A stretch of 64,000 bases of DNA from Gemmatimonadaceae bacterium. GTDB lineage: Bacteria > Gemmatimonadota > Gemmatimonadetes > Gemmatimonadales > Gemmatimonadaceae. The stretch is from assembly GCA_019186945.1 (NCBI GenBank), contig JABAQJ010000004.1, forward strand, positions 248,001 to 312,000. The letters are read 5' to 3'. How positions within the stretch are numbered: position 1 is the first letter of the stretch; each line of letters begins with the position of its first letter. Shown here piece by piece: positions 9,155 to 18,215 of this stretch. Made by a program: the position numbers and the translations under genes. The notes under the pieces are model-generated. The model was not told where the DNA came from and made no database searches. It saw nothing but the letters and a program-made list of their open reading frames with translations.

Positions 9155-10465
9155 ATGATGCGATCGCTCTTTTCCGGTGTGTCTGGCCTGCGTAACCACC
9201 AGGTGCGCATGGACGTCATCGGAAACAACATTTCGAACGTCAACACCGTCGGCTTCAAGGCAGGCCGGGTAACCTTCAAGGAAGGATTTGCGCAGTTGCT
9301 GCAGGGAGCCTCGCGTCCGCCCGGCGACCACGGCGGCATCAATCCGATCCAGGTGGGACTTGGCATGCAGGTCGGGTCGATCGACACGATCTTCAACCAG
9401 GGTAATCTGGAAACCACCGGGTTGAATACCGATCTCGCCATACAGGGCGACTCGTTCTTCACCGTCGCCAAGGGGCACCAGCACTACTACACTCGCGCCG
9501 GCAACTTCCAGCTCGATGCCGACGGACGGCTCGTGTCGCCCACAAATGGTTTCGTCGTCCAGGGCCGCATGGCGGACAACGGCGCGTTTCTCGACGGCAT
9601 TCGCGACATCGTCCTCCCGTTCGGGCAGAAGACCGCAGCCAAGCCATCCGACTCCGTAGCATTGGCCGGAAACCTGAATGCGTCGGCGCCCGTGTTCGAC
9701 TTTTCGTCGTCCCCGACCAACGCGTTCGACGCCGCATCCCGCGCCGACCCGGTCAACAAGGATTCGTGGACCGAATCGTCGATCACCGTCTTCGATTCGT
9801 TAGGTAATCAACACGACCTCAAGCTGCAGTTCTGGAAGACGGCCGCCGACACATGGACGTGGCAGATCGATGGCACCAATCTGCCCGCCGGCTTCACGCC
9901 GCCGAACAGCACGCCCCAAACGCTGCAGTTCGACACCACGGGCATTCTGCTGGCAGCCGCACCGACCGATCCGCCTGTCATCACCTTCACGCCGTCAGGC
10001 GCCGATCCGGTTTCGATCACCCTCGACCTGGGCCAGGGCATCAACGGCATCACGTCGTTCGCCGGCACGAACACGGCCGTCCTCCGCGATCAGAATGGGT
10101 ACGCCGCGGGCCAGCTGCAGAACTTCTCGATCGACAGGACCGGCACCATCACCGGCTCTTTCACCAACGGGACGAACGTCGTTCTCGCACAGATCGTACT
10201 GGCGGACTTCAACAACCCAGCCGGTCTGCTGCGCGTCGGCGACAACATGTACGCCCTCTCCGGCAACTCCGGCGGCGCCGTCAACGGCTTCGCGCTCGAA
10301 GGCAGCCAGTCCACGATCACGAGCGGCGCGCTGGAAATGTCCAACGTCGACCTGGCGCAGGAGTTCACCAACATGATCGTCGCGCAACGAGGCTTCCAGG
10401 CCAACAGCCGCGTCATTACGAACTCCGACGAGATGCTCCAGGAAGTCGTGAATCTGAAGCGGTAG
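9155..10465 (+). CDS. flgE: flagellar hook protein FlgE
   Basis: FlgE polymerises into the hook. The 436-residue protein has the shared rod/hook N-terminus MMRSLFSGVSGLRNHQ with NNISNVNTVGFKAGR, the DLAIQGDSFF motif near residue 95, and the C-terminal helix LAQEFTNMIVAQRGFQANSR. An AGGA about ten bases before the ATG can serve as ribosome binding site. It is the last gene of the first flagellar block: a strong terminator follows 25 bases later. Length is normal for a simple hook protein without large surface insertions. Confidence 0.97.
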   Translation: MMRSLFSGVSGLRNHQVRMDVIGNNISNVNTVGFKAGRVTFKEGFAQLLQGASRPPGDHGGINPIQVGLGMQVGSIDTIFNQGNLETTGLNTDLAIQGDSFFTVAKGHQHYYTRAGNFQLDADGRLVSPTNGFVVQGRMADNGAFLDGIRDIVLPFGQKTAAKPSDSVALAGNLNASAPVFDFSSSPTNAFDAASRADPVNKDSWTESSITVFDSLGNQHDLKLQFWKTAADTWTWQIDGTNLPAGFTPPNSTPQTLQFDTTGILLAAAPTDPPVITFTPSGADPVSITLDLGQGINGITSFAGTNTAVLRDQNGYAAGQLQNFSIDRTGTITGSFTNGTNVVLAQIVLADFNNPAGLLRVGDNMYALSGNSGGAVNGFALEGSQSTITSGALEMSNVDLAQEFTNMIVAQRGFQANSRVITNSDEMLQEVVNLKR

Positions 10466-10490
10466 CTCGGCAACTCTCTCGACTACAGGC

Positions 10491-10529
10491 GGGGTCGGCG
10501 CTTGGCGCGTCGGCCCCGTTTCGCTTTTT
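10491..10529 (+). terminator. rho-independent terminator after flgE
   Basis: GGGGTCGGCGC pairs with GCGTCGGCCCC (11 base pairs, two of them G-U) around a five-base loop, followed by a T-rich stretch GTTTCGCTTTTT. It ends the fliE-flgE block and separates it from fliL. Confidence 0.85.
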
Positions 10530-10774
10530 GGCTGGTCGCATCATGGGCCCCGGTCCCGGAAAAAAGGAGCATGGACCGCTCGGCAGTTCCTGCCGTCAGG
10601 ACCGAAGCGGGTCGGTCCAGGAGACGACGTACGTAGCAGGTTCGTGACGCCTAACTCGTTGCTTGCAAGAGCTTTGCGCATAGGGATCGCGGAGCGAGGT
10701 CCAGCCGTCGCGCGTGGTATGCGGCATGCCTTTCCGACGTCGCGCAAGCCACTCATCTCGCAACCCAAGTTGCC
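10530..10774. other. intergenic region before fliL
   Basis: These 245 bases between terminator and fliL hold no convincing gene. They should contain the promoter for the second flagellar block, but I see no clear sigma-54 (GG-N10-GC) or sigma-28 (TAAA-N15-GCCGATAA) element. A copy of the recurring GTTAGGC motif lies here in reverse orientation at 10649-10655. Confidence 0.5.
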
Positions 10775-11329
10775 ATGGCAGAGGAAACGGCCGCTCCGTC
10801 CGAAGGCGAAGCCAAACCGGCGCCCAAGGGGCCGAAGGGAATCATTCTGATCCTCGGGCTCGTCGTCGGCCTCCTCGCGGGTGCGGCCGGTGGCTTGTTC
10901 GCGTTAGGTCCGATGCTCGCGAAAAAGTCGGGCTATGTGGCAGCCTCGGCCGAGACAGCCGAGCACGAAGCCGAGGAGGGTTCCGGGGAAGCGTCCCACG
11001 TTGGCGAAGGGGCGGACGGCGAGGCAGTGAGCACCATCTACACCCTCGACAACATCATCCTCAATCCAGCCGGATCCGGCGGCACGCGCTTCCTCATGCT
11101 GGCCACGGCCATCGACGCCAAGGACGCCACTGTCGTCGAGCAGATGAAGGCACGGGACGCGGAGACGCGCGACGTGCTGCTGCGCGTAATGGGATCGAAG
11201 ACCGTGGAGGAACTCGCGGACATGCAGCGGCGCGAAGCCATCAAGAAGGAACTCGCCGATTCGTTAGGTACGCTGTTCAAGAAGGGCGCGATCCGGCGCG
11301 TCTACTTCCCACAGTTCGTCATCCAGTAG
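10775..11329 (+). CDS. fliL: flagellar basal body-associated protein FliL
   Basis: FliL is a single-pass inner-membrane protein that rings and supports the stator. The 184-residue product has a short cytoplasmic N-terminus, a membrane helix (about residues 24-44), an acidic linker (Glu/Ala/Gly, about 55-85), and the periplasmic FliL domain with YTLDNIILNPAGS, RFLMLATAID and the end FKKGAIRRVYFPQFVIQ. fliM starts two bases after its stop, as in many flagellar operons. It is the first gene of the second flagellar block. Confidence 0.94.
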   Translation: MAEETAAPSEGEAKPAPKGPKGIILILGLVVGLLAGAAGGLFALGPMLAKKSGYVAASAETAEHEAEEGSGEASHVGEGADGEAVSTIYTLDNIILNPAGSGGTRFLMLATAIDAKDATVVEQMKARDAETRDVLLRVMGSKTVEELADMQRREAIKKELADSLGTLFKKGAIRRVYFPQFVIQ

Positions 11330-11331
11330 TC

Positions 11332-12363
11332 ATGGCCTCTGAACCGCTGTCCCAGAACGAAATCGATGCGCTCCTTGGCGGTGTCAGGGCATCGGGCGCA
11401 CCGGTGCCGGTCGCGACCGCCGCCACCGCCACTGCCGGCACCAAGGCGGGTACGCAGCTCTACGACTTCCGCCGCCCGCATCGCATCTCGATCGACAAGC
11501 TGCGGAGCCTGGAGGCGATGTACGAGCGTTTCAGCAAGTCGCTCGAAGGCTGGCTCCTGTCGCGCGTACGCGGGCACGTGCAACTCACGCTCCAGAGCGT
11601 GGAGCAGTTCTCGTTCGGCGAGTTCGCGCTCTCGCTCCCGACACCCTGCTCATCGTACACGTTCGAGATCCTGAATTCCGGTGGACAACAGGGCGTGCTC
11701 GACTTCGGGAATGAGTTCGCATACTTCCTCGTCGATCGCCTGTTCGGCGGCGGCGTGACATCGCCAACGCCGGGCCGTGCACTGACACCGCTCGAACGTA
11801 TGGCGATTCGCACCGTAGCCGAACGCGTGCTGACGATCGTGAGCGAGGTGTGGCAGGACTACATCGAGATGGACCTGGAGCTCACTGGCTTCGAGTCCAT
11901 CCCTGAGATCCTGCGCGTCGCGAATCGCGAGGATCCGATGCTCGTCGCCAACGTCGAGGTCATCGCTGGCGATACACGGAGCCTCTTGCTGATCTGCCTC
12001 CCATTCGCCGTACTGGAAAAGTTCTTCGCCGGCGTTAGCGAGCGGCGGACAACGCACCTCGGCTCGCCGGAAGAACAGGCAACGAACCGCATCATCACCG
12101 AAGCCTCGTTGCGTGGGACTCGAGTGGCCATCGCCGCACGCCTCCCCCAGTTCCGCATCGCACTTCGCGAACTCGTTTCTCTCGCCACAGGAAGCGTCAT
12201 CGCGACCGGCATTTCGAGAGGCGCCGATATCGACCTGCTGGTTGGAAGCCAACCGCGCTTTCGTGCCCGTCCGGGTCGTGTCGGACCGTCTCTGGCCGTC
12301 AGGATCAATGAGGGCGTCCTCCCGGCGCCCGAACAGATCACCATCCCGTTCACCCGTTCGTAA
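11332..12363 (+). CDS. fliM: flagellar motor switch protein FliM
   Basis: FliM is the C-ring subunit that binds phospho-CheY. The 343-residue protein begins with LSQNEIDALLGG, the conserved CheY-binding peptide, continues with YDFRRPHRISIDKLRSLEAM, the middle CheC-like domain, and ends in a SpoA-type domain. The frame is open upstream, but ATG 11332 places the CheY-binding peptide at the very N-terminus, as in all FliM proteins. fliN follows 12 bases later. Confidence 0.96.
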   Translation: MASEPLSQNEIDALLGGVRASGAPVPVATAATATAGTKAGTQLYDFRRPHRISIDKLRSLEAMYERFSKSLEGWLLSRVRGHVQLTLQSVEQFSFGEFALSLPTPCSSYTFEILNSGGQQGVLDFGNEFAYFLVDRLFGGGVTSPTPGRALTPLERMAIRTVAERVLTIVSEVWQDYIEMDLELTGFESIPEILRVANREDPMLVANVEVIAGDTRSLLLICLPFAVLEKFFAGVSERRTTHLGSPEEQATNRIITEASLRGTRVAIAARLPQFRIALRELVSLATGSVIATGISRGADIDLLVGSQPRFRARPGRVGPSLAVRINEGVLPAPEQITIPFTRS

Positions 12364-12375
12364 CGCATCGCCGCA

Positions 12376-12747
12376 ATGGCCTCCAACGCGAATCCCTCAC
12401 CTGCTCCGTCGCCGGTTCCGCCAGCGTCGGCAACTCCGACGACCGACATCGACTTCGACGAGCTCGGACAGGCGATGATGGGCGAGAGCGAAGTGCCGTT
12501 GTCGTTGCTGATGGATCTGACGCTGCCCATTTCGATCGAGCTCGGACGCACGACGATGTCGGTCCAGGAGATCCTGCGGCTCGGCCGTGGTTCCGTGATA
12601 CAGTTGGATCGACTGGCCGGCGAGCCGATCGACATCTTCGTCGGCGATCGACGTTTTGCCGAAGGTGAAGTCGTCGTGCTGGGCGAGCACTTCGGGGTGC
12701 GGGTGACGCGCATCCTGGCGCGGAAGAAGGGCGCCGAGGCGGCGTGA
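12376..12747 (+). CDS. fliN: flagellar motor switch protein FliN
   Basis: FliN forms the base of the C-ring and docks FliH. The 123-residue protein has a Pro/Ala/Thr-rich N-terminus, an acidic patch (DIDFDELGQAM) and the C-terminal SpoA domain with LLMDLTLPISIELGRTTM and EILRLGRGSVIQLDRLAGEP (residues about 45-75). These are strongly diagnostic. Its stop overlaps the GTG start of the next gene by four bases. Confidence 0.96.
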   Translation: MASNANPSPAPSPVPPASATPTTDIDFDELGQAMMGESEVPLSLLMDLTLPISIELGRTTMSVQEILRLGRGSVIQLDRLAGEPIDIFVGDRRFAEGEVVVLGEHFGVRVTRILARKKGAEAA

Positions 12748-13982
12748 CGTTCTCCGCGATCGTCGGCGTCGCGCTGACGCTGGCACTGGTGCTTGCCCTT
12801 GTCGCAGTCACCATGCGAATGCTGCGGCGCGTGACCAGCGGCTCGGCGGCGTCACGGAGCGCCATTCCCCTGACCGTGGTTCAGCGCGTGGCGCTTGGGC
12901 CTCGTCAGGGTATAGCGATCGTCCGGATCGGCGAGCAGCTGGTAGCAGTCAGCGTTGGCGAGGGCGGTGTGCGTACGCTGGCCGAGTTGGAAGCGGCGCC
13001 GGAAGCAGCCCCGGTCGTTGCTCCGGAGCAGACGCGCCCCGACTTCCGATCCGCGTTCCGCGCCGGCCTGAGGAACGTTGGTCTTCCGGTGGGCGTGTTG
13101 CTCCTGGCGATCGGGGCGGCGCCGCTCACTGCCGACGCACAGTCGACCAGTGGCGCGGATACAATCTCTCGCTCGGCTGCCGTCTCGCCAGCACGAGCGC
13201 CGACTCCGGCACCTGCAACGGCGGCTCCGCCCACCGGACGGGCGGCGGCTGGCGCCGCGACCGTTGCGGCGCCAGCCGCTTCGCTCGACGCCGTGACTCG
13301 CGCCCTGCCGCAAATCGACCTCAAGCTTGGCGAGAACGGGAACAACGGTGGGCTGCGCCTCAGCGGTACCGTAGGCGTCGTCGTCATGCTCGGCGCCCTG
13401 ACGATGCTGCCGGCGCTGCTGCTGTTGATGACCAGCTTCACCCGCATTCTGATCGTCCTGCACTTCGTGAAGCAGGCGCTGGGAACCCAGACGACACCGC
13501 CGGCGCAGCTGCTGGCGGCGATGGCGCTGCTGCTGACCGGTTTCGTGATGTCGCCGACCTTGTCGGAGGTCAATCAGCAGGCGCTCACGCCGTGGATGAA
13601 CGGAGACATCGACCAACCGGCGATGATGACGGCAGCAATCCAGCCGTTGCGCGGTTTCATGATCCGGCAAACCCGGGAGCGGGACATCGAGGCCTTCCTG
13701 GAGATGAGTCAGACGCCGCCGCCGGCGCGCGTCGAGGATACGCCAACCGTCGTTCTCATGTCCGCTTTCGTCACTGGCGAGCTGCGGACCGCGTTCCAGC
13801 TCGGTTTCGCCCTGTTCCTGCCGTTCATCATCATCGACATCGTCGTCTCGTCGGTGCTGATGAGCATGGGGATGTTCATGCTGCCGCCGGCGATGATCGC
13901 GCTGCCGTTCAAGCTTCTGCTGTTCGTGCTTGTGGATGGCTGGACGCTACTGATGCAGAGCCTGGTGGCCAGCTTCCGATGA
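12744..13982 (+). CDS. FliO-FliP fusion protein, export gate
   Basis: This 412-residue polypeptide joins two gate proteins that are normally separate. Residues 1-95 look like FliO: a membrane helix at 5-25 and a small domain with PLTVVQRVALGPRQGIAIV. Residues about 185-412 are FliP: MLTMLPALLLLMTSFTRI-type motif, MALLLTGFVMSPT, and FLPFIIIDIVVSSVLMSMGM. Residues 107-133 read like a cleavable signal peptide (hydrophobic LPVGVLLLAIGAAPL, then TADAQ), matching the signal peptide of stand-alone FliP. The fusion may therefore be cut into FliO and mature FliP. It starts at GTG 12744 overlapping the fliN stop; fliQ overlaps its end. FliO/FliP fusions are known; cleavage is my inference. Confidence 0.9.
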   Translation: MTFSAIVGVALTLALVLALVAVTMRMLRRVTSGSAASRSAIPLTVVQRVALGPRQGIAIVRIGEQLVAVSVGEGGVRTLAELEAAPEAAPVVAPEQTRPDFRSAFRAGLRNVGLPVGVLLLAIGAAPLTADAQSTSGADTISRSAAVSPARAPTPAPATAAPPTGRAAAGAATVAAPAASLDAVTRALPQIDLKLGENGNNGGLRLSGTVGVVVMLGALTMLPALLLLMTSFTRILIVLHFVKQALGTQTTPPAQLLAAMALLLTGFVMSPTLSEVNQQALTPWMNGDIDQPAMMTAAIQPLRGFMIRQTRERDIEAFLEMSQTPPPARVEDTPTVVLMSAFVTGELRTAFQLGFALFLPFIIIDIVVSSVLMSMGMFMLPPAMIALPFKLLLFVLVDGWTLLMQSLVASFR

Positions 13983-14248
13983 GTTTCGCCGTCGTCTCCG
14001 ACCTGGCCCGGAACGCGATGATGGTGGGGATGCTGATAGCGGCCCCGCTGCTGATCGTCGCGCTCCTGGTCGGTCTGGTCGTCAGCATTCTGCAGACTGT
14101 GACGCAGATCCAGGAGCAGACGCTGTCGTTCGTGCCGAAGCTCGTCGCCGTCGCGGCCACGTTCCTGGTCGCGTTGCCGTGGATGTTGCAACTGCTGGTC
14201 GAGTATACGGCGCAGCTATTCCGCAGCCTTCCCGGGCTGATTTCATGA
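13979..14248 (+). CDS. fliQ: flagellar export gate protein FliQ
   Basis: FliQ is a small subunit of the FliPQR export gate. The 89-residue product has two membrane hairpin helices (about residues 15-38 and 55-75) with the diagnostic LLVGLVVSILQTVTQIQEQT between them and SFVPKLVAVA following. ATG 13979 overlaps the preceding stop (ATGA) and fliR starts in its own stop. Length is exactly as expected. Confidence 0.95.
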   Translation: MSFAVVSDLARNAMMVGMLIAAPLLIVALLVGLVVSILQTVTQIQEQTLSFVPKLVAVAATFLVALPWMLQLLVEYTAQLFRSLPGLIS

Positions 14249-15039
14249 TCGTCGCGACCGGGTTCGACCTGCTCGCGCCGGGAGCCGCTACCGCTTTCGT
14301 CCTTACGCTTGCCCGCGTGGGCGGGCTGGTGCTGATCGCGCCGGTCTATTCGGCGCGGATCATTCCCGCGCCGGCGAAGACCGCGCTCGTTCTGCTGCTG
14401 GCCGTCCTGCTGCAGCCGGTAGCGCGCGCCCACATGCCGGCGGATGCCACGATCACGCCCGCCTCGATCGTCGGCGAGACAGTGGTTGGTCTGGTGGTTG
14501 GCCTGGGCGCCGCACTGCTCGTTGCCGCTGCCGAAGCCGCGGGCGAACTGCTGTCGCTGCAGATCGGACTGTCCGGCGCGGCGCTGCTCGATCCCCTGTC
14601 GCTGCAGCAGTCGACCGTCCTTGGCCAGTTCCTCCAATTGCTTGCGGTGACGCTCCTCCTCGCCGGCAACGGACATCTGGTGATGCTCGATGCGCTGGCC
14701 GGCACCCTGCAGCGGCTTCCTGCGGGCGGCACGTTGAACCTTCCGGCGGGCGCACAGGAGACAGTGGCGTTAGGCAGTCAGATCTTCGTACTCGGGTTCA
14801 AGTTCGCGTCGCCGGTCATCGCCGTCGTCATGGTTGCCAACGTCTCGCTCGCCGTGTTGAGCCGCGCGGCGCCGCAGCTCAACATTCTCCAACTCGCCTT
14901 CCCCGTGCAGATCGCGTTCGGGCTGGCGGCTCTGACGCTGTCAGTCCCGGTAATCGCGGCCTGGTTCATGGGATGGGACCTCACCTACGCGGCCTCCCTC
15001 ACTCGTCTCGTGAACGCCCTTGCGGCGAGGAGTCCATAG
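14245..15039 (+). CDS. fliR: flagellar export gate protein FliR
   Basis: FliR completes the FliPQR gate. The 264-residue protein has about six hydrophobic helices, an early LTLARVGGLVLIAPVYSARI segment typical of FliR, and GLAALTLSVPVIAAW near the end. The frame is open upstream into fliQ, but ATG 14245 overlaps the fliQ stop and gives normal length. flhB begins at the next base after its stop. The two genes are adjacent, not fused. Confidence 0.94.
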   Translation: MIVATGFDLLAPGAATAFVLTLARVGGLVLIAPVYSARIIPAPAKTALVLLLAVLLQPVARAHMPADATITPASIVGETVVGLVVGLGAALLVAAAEAAGELLSLQIGLSGAALLDPLSLQQSTVLGQFLQLLAVTLLLAGNGHLVMLDALAGTLQRLPAGGTLNLPAGAQETVALGSQIFVLGFKFASPVIAVVMVANVSLAVLSRAAPQLNILQLAFPVQIAFGLAALTLSVPVIAAWFMGWDLTYAASLTRLVNALAARSP

Positions 15040-16128
15040 ATGGCGCTCCTCGACCAGGAGAAGACCGAAGCCCCGACGCCACGCCGGCGTGATGAGGCGC
15101 GGAAGGAAGGCAGGATTCCCCGCAGCGCCGAGCTCACGACGTCGTTCGTGCTGCTGGGTGCGGCGCTGCTGCTCAATGTTGCCGGCCCCTCGCTCGGGTC
15201 GCAGGTGCTGCAGCTGTTCCGGTCCGGGCTGAGCACGGCGGGCAGCACGGCGCTCGATATCGACGGGTCGGTAAACCTCGTTAGGTCGCTGGGCCTGCGC
15301 ACCCTGGTCGTGCTGGGAACGTGGGGAGCGGCGCTGATGGCGATCGCCATCGCGGTTGCTGGTCCTCAGGCACGCGGGATCGTGAGCGCGAAGCCGCTGG
15401 CTCCGGATGCGTCGCGCCTCAGCCCGGCAACCAACATCAAGCGGGTGCTTGGACCGCAGGGGCTGGTTGAACTGATCAAGTCGGTGGCCAAGCTGCTCTT
15501 GATCGCCTGGGTCGTGCGCGGCGCGCTCGGGGCGGCATTGCCGGACATGATGTCCCTGGCTCAGTCGTCGGCGTTCGGCTTCCTGCTCGTGATGAAGAAG
15601 TACGTCGTCCGTCTGCTGGTGACGTCCGGGCTGGCGTATCTGGCGCTGGCGGCGTTCGACTACGTGTGGCAGGTGTGGCGATTCGAGCAGTCGCTGCGGA
15701 TGAGCCGCGACGAGATCAAGCAGGAAGTGAAGCAGAGCGAGGGGGATCCGCTCACCAGGCAGCGGTTGCGGAGCTTCGGCCGCGCTCTGGCGCGTCGCCA
15801 GATGTTCCGGAGCGTACCGTCTGCCGACGTCGTGATCACGAATCCCACGCATGTCGCCGTGGCCCTGATCTACGATCCGGACAGGGCACCCGCACCGATC
15901 GTCGTTGCCAAGGGCCAGCGGAAAGTAGCCGAGCGCATCAAGGCAATCGCTCGTGAGCACGGCATTCCCTGCATCGAGAACAAGCCGCTGGCGCGCGCGC
16001 TATTGGCGACGGCGCACATCGGCAGCGTGATTCCTGCCGAGTTGTACGTGGCGGTGGCCGAGATTCTCGCGTTCGTGATCCGCCGTCGCGTAATGAGGGG
16101 TGCGCGCCTGCATGAGGTGGTTGCATGA
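15040..16128 (+). CDS. flhB: flagellar export specificity switch protein FlhB
   Basis: FlhB switches export from rod/hook to filament substrates after autocleavage. The 362-residue protein begins with the typical EKTEAPTPRRRDEARKEG, has four membrane helices, and carries the autocleavage motif NPTH at residues 268-271, followed by the conserved VALIYDPDRAPAPIVVAKG. All parts needed for the switch triggered by FliK are present. flhA overlaps its stop (ATGA). Confidence 0.97.
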   Translation: MALLDQEKTEAPTPRRRDEARKEGRIPRSAELTTSFVLLGAALLLNVAGPSLGSQVLQLFRSGLSTAGSTALDIDGSVNLVRSLGLRTLVVLGTWGAALMAIAIAVAGPQARGIVSAKPLAPDASRLSPATNIKRVLGPQGLVELIKSVAKLLLIAWVVRGALGAALPDMMSLAQSSAFGFLLVMKKYVVRLLVTSGLAYLALAAFDYVWQVWRFEQSLRMSRDEIKQEVKQSEGDPLTRQRLRSFGRALARRQMFRSVPSADVVITNPTHVAVALIYDPDRAPAPIVVAKGQRKVAERIKAIAREHGIPCIENKPLARALLATAHIGSVIPAELYVAVAEILAFVIRRRVMRGARLHEVVA

Positions 16129-18215
16129 CCAGTTCCGCGGCGCCGTTCCCCGTGCTCGCGCCCACGCGCCGATCCGCCGAGGTGGGCCTGGCGGTGGCCG
16201 TGGTGTTTGTCATCGCGCTGCTGATCGTCCCGCTCCCTCCGTTTCTGCTCGACTTCTTCCTCGCCACCAGCATCGGGTTGTCGCTGGTCGTGCTGCTGGC
16301 GACGATGCAGACGACAGATCCGCTGGAGTTCAGTTCGTTTCCGGCGCTGCTGTTGCTGCTGACTCTGTTCCGCTTGGCGCTCAACGTCAGCAGCACGCGG
16401 TTGATTCTGGCGGAGGGTCACGCCGGACAGGTGATCCAGGCATTCGGGCAGTTCGTGATCGGCGGCAATTACGCGGTCGGCCTGGTGCTGTTCCTGATCC
16501 TGGTCGGCATCAACTTCATCGTGATCACCAAGGGCGCCGGTCGCGTCGCCGAAGTTGCGGCGCGGTTCACACTCGATGCGATGCCCGGCAAGCAGATGGC
16601 GATCGACGCCGACCTGTCCGCCGGATTGATCGACGAGACGGAGGCGCGGCGCCGACGCGAGGAGATCGCACGGCATGCCGACTTCTACGGCGCCATGGAC
16701 GGCGCATCCAAGTTCGTGAAGGGCGATGCGATCGCGGCGTTGTTGATCACATTCATCAACATCGTCGGCGGCATCTTCATCGCGGTCATTCAGCGCGGGC
16801 TCCCACTCTCGCAGGCGGCGTCGCGATACACGGTGCTCACGGTAGGCGAAGGTCTGGTGGCTCAGGTTCCGGCGCTCATCGTATCGACGGCGGCCGGCAT
16901 CATGGTGACGCGTGCGTCAGGCGCAACGCGGATGGGCGACCAGGTGGCCGACCAACTGGCTGCCAATCCGCGCGCGCTATGGATCGCCAGCGCCGTCCTT
17001 GCGTGCTTCGGATTGGTTCCGGGCCTGCCCAGGGTGCCATTCCTGGCGTTCGGAGCCGTGCTGGCTTTGGTCGCGCGGCAGGCCACCGTGGCGGAGGCGG
17101 CGCGCCATCGCGCTGCCCGGACAGCGGACGAGGCCGCACAGCGAGGACCGGAGAAACCGGCCGATCCGATGCGCGACCTCTTGCAGATCGATCCCATCGA
17201 ACTCGAGGTTGGCTATGCGCTGATTCCGCTGGTCGACGAGAAGCAGGGTGGCGATCTGCTGGAGCGGATCCAGCTGCTCCGCAAGCAGGCGGCGCTGGAG
17301 GTCGGCATCCTGATTCCGGCGGTGCGTGTCCGCGACGATCTCCGGCTGCCCGCGAACGAGTACGTGATCAAGCTGCGCGGCGCCGAGATAGCGCGCGCCG
17401 AAGTGATGCCGCGCTTCCAGCTGGCGCTGGACACCGGCGGCGTGGCCCATCCCATCGAAGGGATCGAGACGATCGATCCGGCGTTTGGTCTGACGGCGCG
17501 CTGGATCGCCACCACCCGGCGTGTGGAAGCCGAGTCAGTCGGATACGTCGTCGTCGAGCCGACGACGGTGATCGCCACGCATCTCATGGAGGCGCTCAAG
17601 GCCAATTCCGCCGAACTCCTGGGTCGTCAGGACGTCCAGGAAATGGTGGATGCGCTCCGGAAATCGCATCCGGCCCTGGTCGAGGAACTCATCCCGGGCA
17701 AGGTCTCGTTAGGCCTGCTGCACCGGGTTCTGCAACGTCTCCTGCGCGAACGACTCCCGATCCGCGACCTGGTTACCATCCTCGAGGCGCTTGGCGACTC
17801 CGTCGACCAGACGAAGGATGCCGAACTGCTAGTCGAGCACGTGCGCCGCGCCATGTCGAACGTGATCGCCCGACTGCACGCCGACGACGCGGGCGCAGTG
17901 CGTGGACTGACCATGGGTCCGCGCCTGGAAGGTGCACTCATGACCCTGTTCTCCCCGCGCTCGGCTCCGGCCGGCACTCCGGCGATGACACCCGACGTCC
18001 TTGCCGATCTGCTTCGGGATCTGAACCTCCTCGCGACCACGCATGCGGTGGATGGACGGCTTCCGCCGCTGATTACACCGCCAAGCCTGCGGATCGGCGT
18101 CCGTCGTCTGGTGGAGCCGGTGCTGCCGGCACTCCCCGTCGTCTCGCTCGCCGAACTGCCACCCTCCGTGAAGCTCAACACGGTGGCCACCTGGGAGTTG
18201 ACCCATGCTCTTTGA
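16125..18215 (+). CDS. flhA: flagellar export gate protein FlhA
   Basis: FlhA is the nonameric gate subunit whose cytoplasmic domain receives chaperone-substrate complexes. The 696-residue protein has an N-terminal membrane half with the FHIPEP-type signature around LLTLFRLALNVSSTRLIL, the loop MPGKQMAIDADLSAGLI, and a C-terminal cytoplasmic half with PIELEVGYALIPLVDEKQGG and the RLLRERLPIRDLVTILEAL region. Length and order are normal. Its end overlaps flhF by 11 bases. Confidence 0.97.
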   Translation: MTSSAAPFPVLAPTRRSAEVGLAVAVVFVIALLIVPLPPFLLDFFLATSIGLSLVVLLATMQTTDPLEFSSFPALLLLLTLFRLALNVSSTRLILAEGHAGQVIQAFGQFVIGGNYAVGLVLFLILVGINFIVITKGAGRVAEVAARFTLDAMPGKQMAIDADLSAGLIDETEARRRREEIARHADFYGAMDGASKFVKGDAIAALLITFINIVGGIFIAVIQRGLPLSQAASRYTVLTVGEGLVAQVPALIVSTAAGIMVTRASGATRMGDQVADQLAANPRALWIASAVLACFGLVPGLPRVPFLAFGAVLALVARQATVAEAARHRAARTADEAAQRGPEKPADPMRDLLQIDPIELEVGYALIPLVDEKQGGDLLERIQLLRKQAALEVGILIPAVRVRDDLRLPANEYVIKLRGAEIARAEVMPRFQLALDTGGVAHPIEGIETIDPAFGLTARWIATTRRVEAESVGYVVVEPTTVIATHLMEALKANSAELLGRQDVQEMVDALRKSHPALVEELIPGKVSLGLLHRVLQRLLRERLPIRDLVTILEALGDSVDQTKDAELLVEHVRRAMSNVIARLHADDAGAVRGLTMGPRLEGALMTLFSPRSAPAGTPAMTPDVLADLLRDLNLLATTHAVDGRLPPLITPPSLRIGVRRLVEPVLPALPVVSLAELPPSVKLNTVATWELTHAL

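Noticed and set aside
10530-10774. Sigma-54 or sigma-28 promoter for the fliL block
   Set aside because: No GG-N10-GC with good flanks and no TAAA-N15-GCCGATAA match was found by eye.
14245-16128. fliR-flhB considered as a fusion, as known in some clostridia
   Set aside because: The fliR stop TAG is at 15037-15039 and flhB starts at 15040; they are only adjacent.
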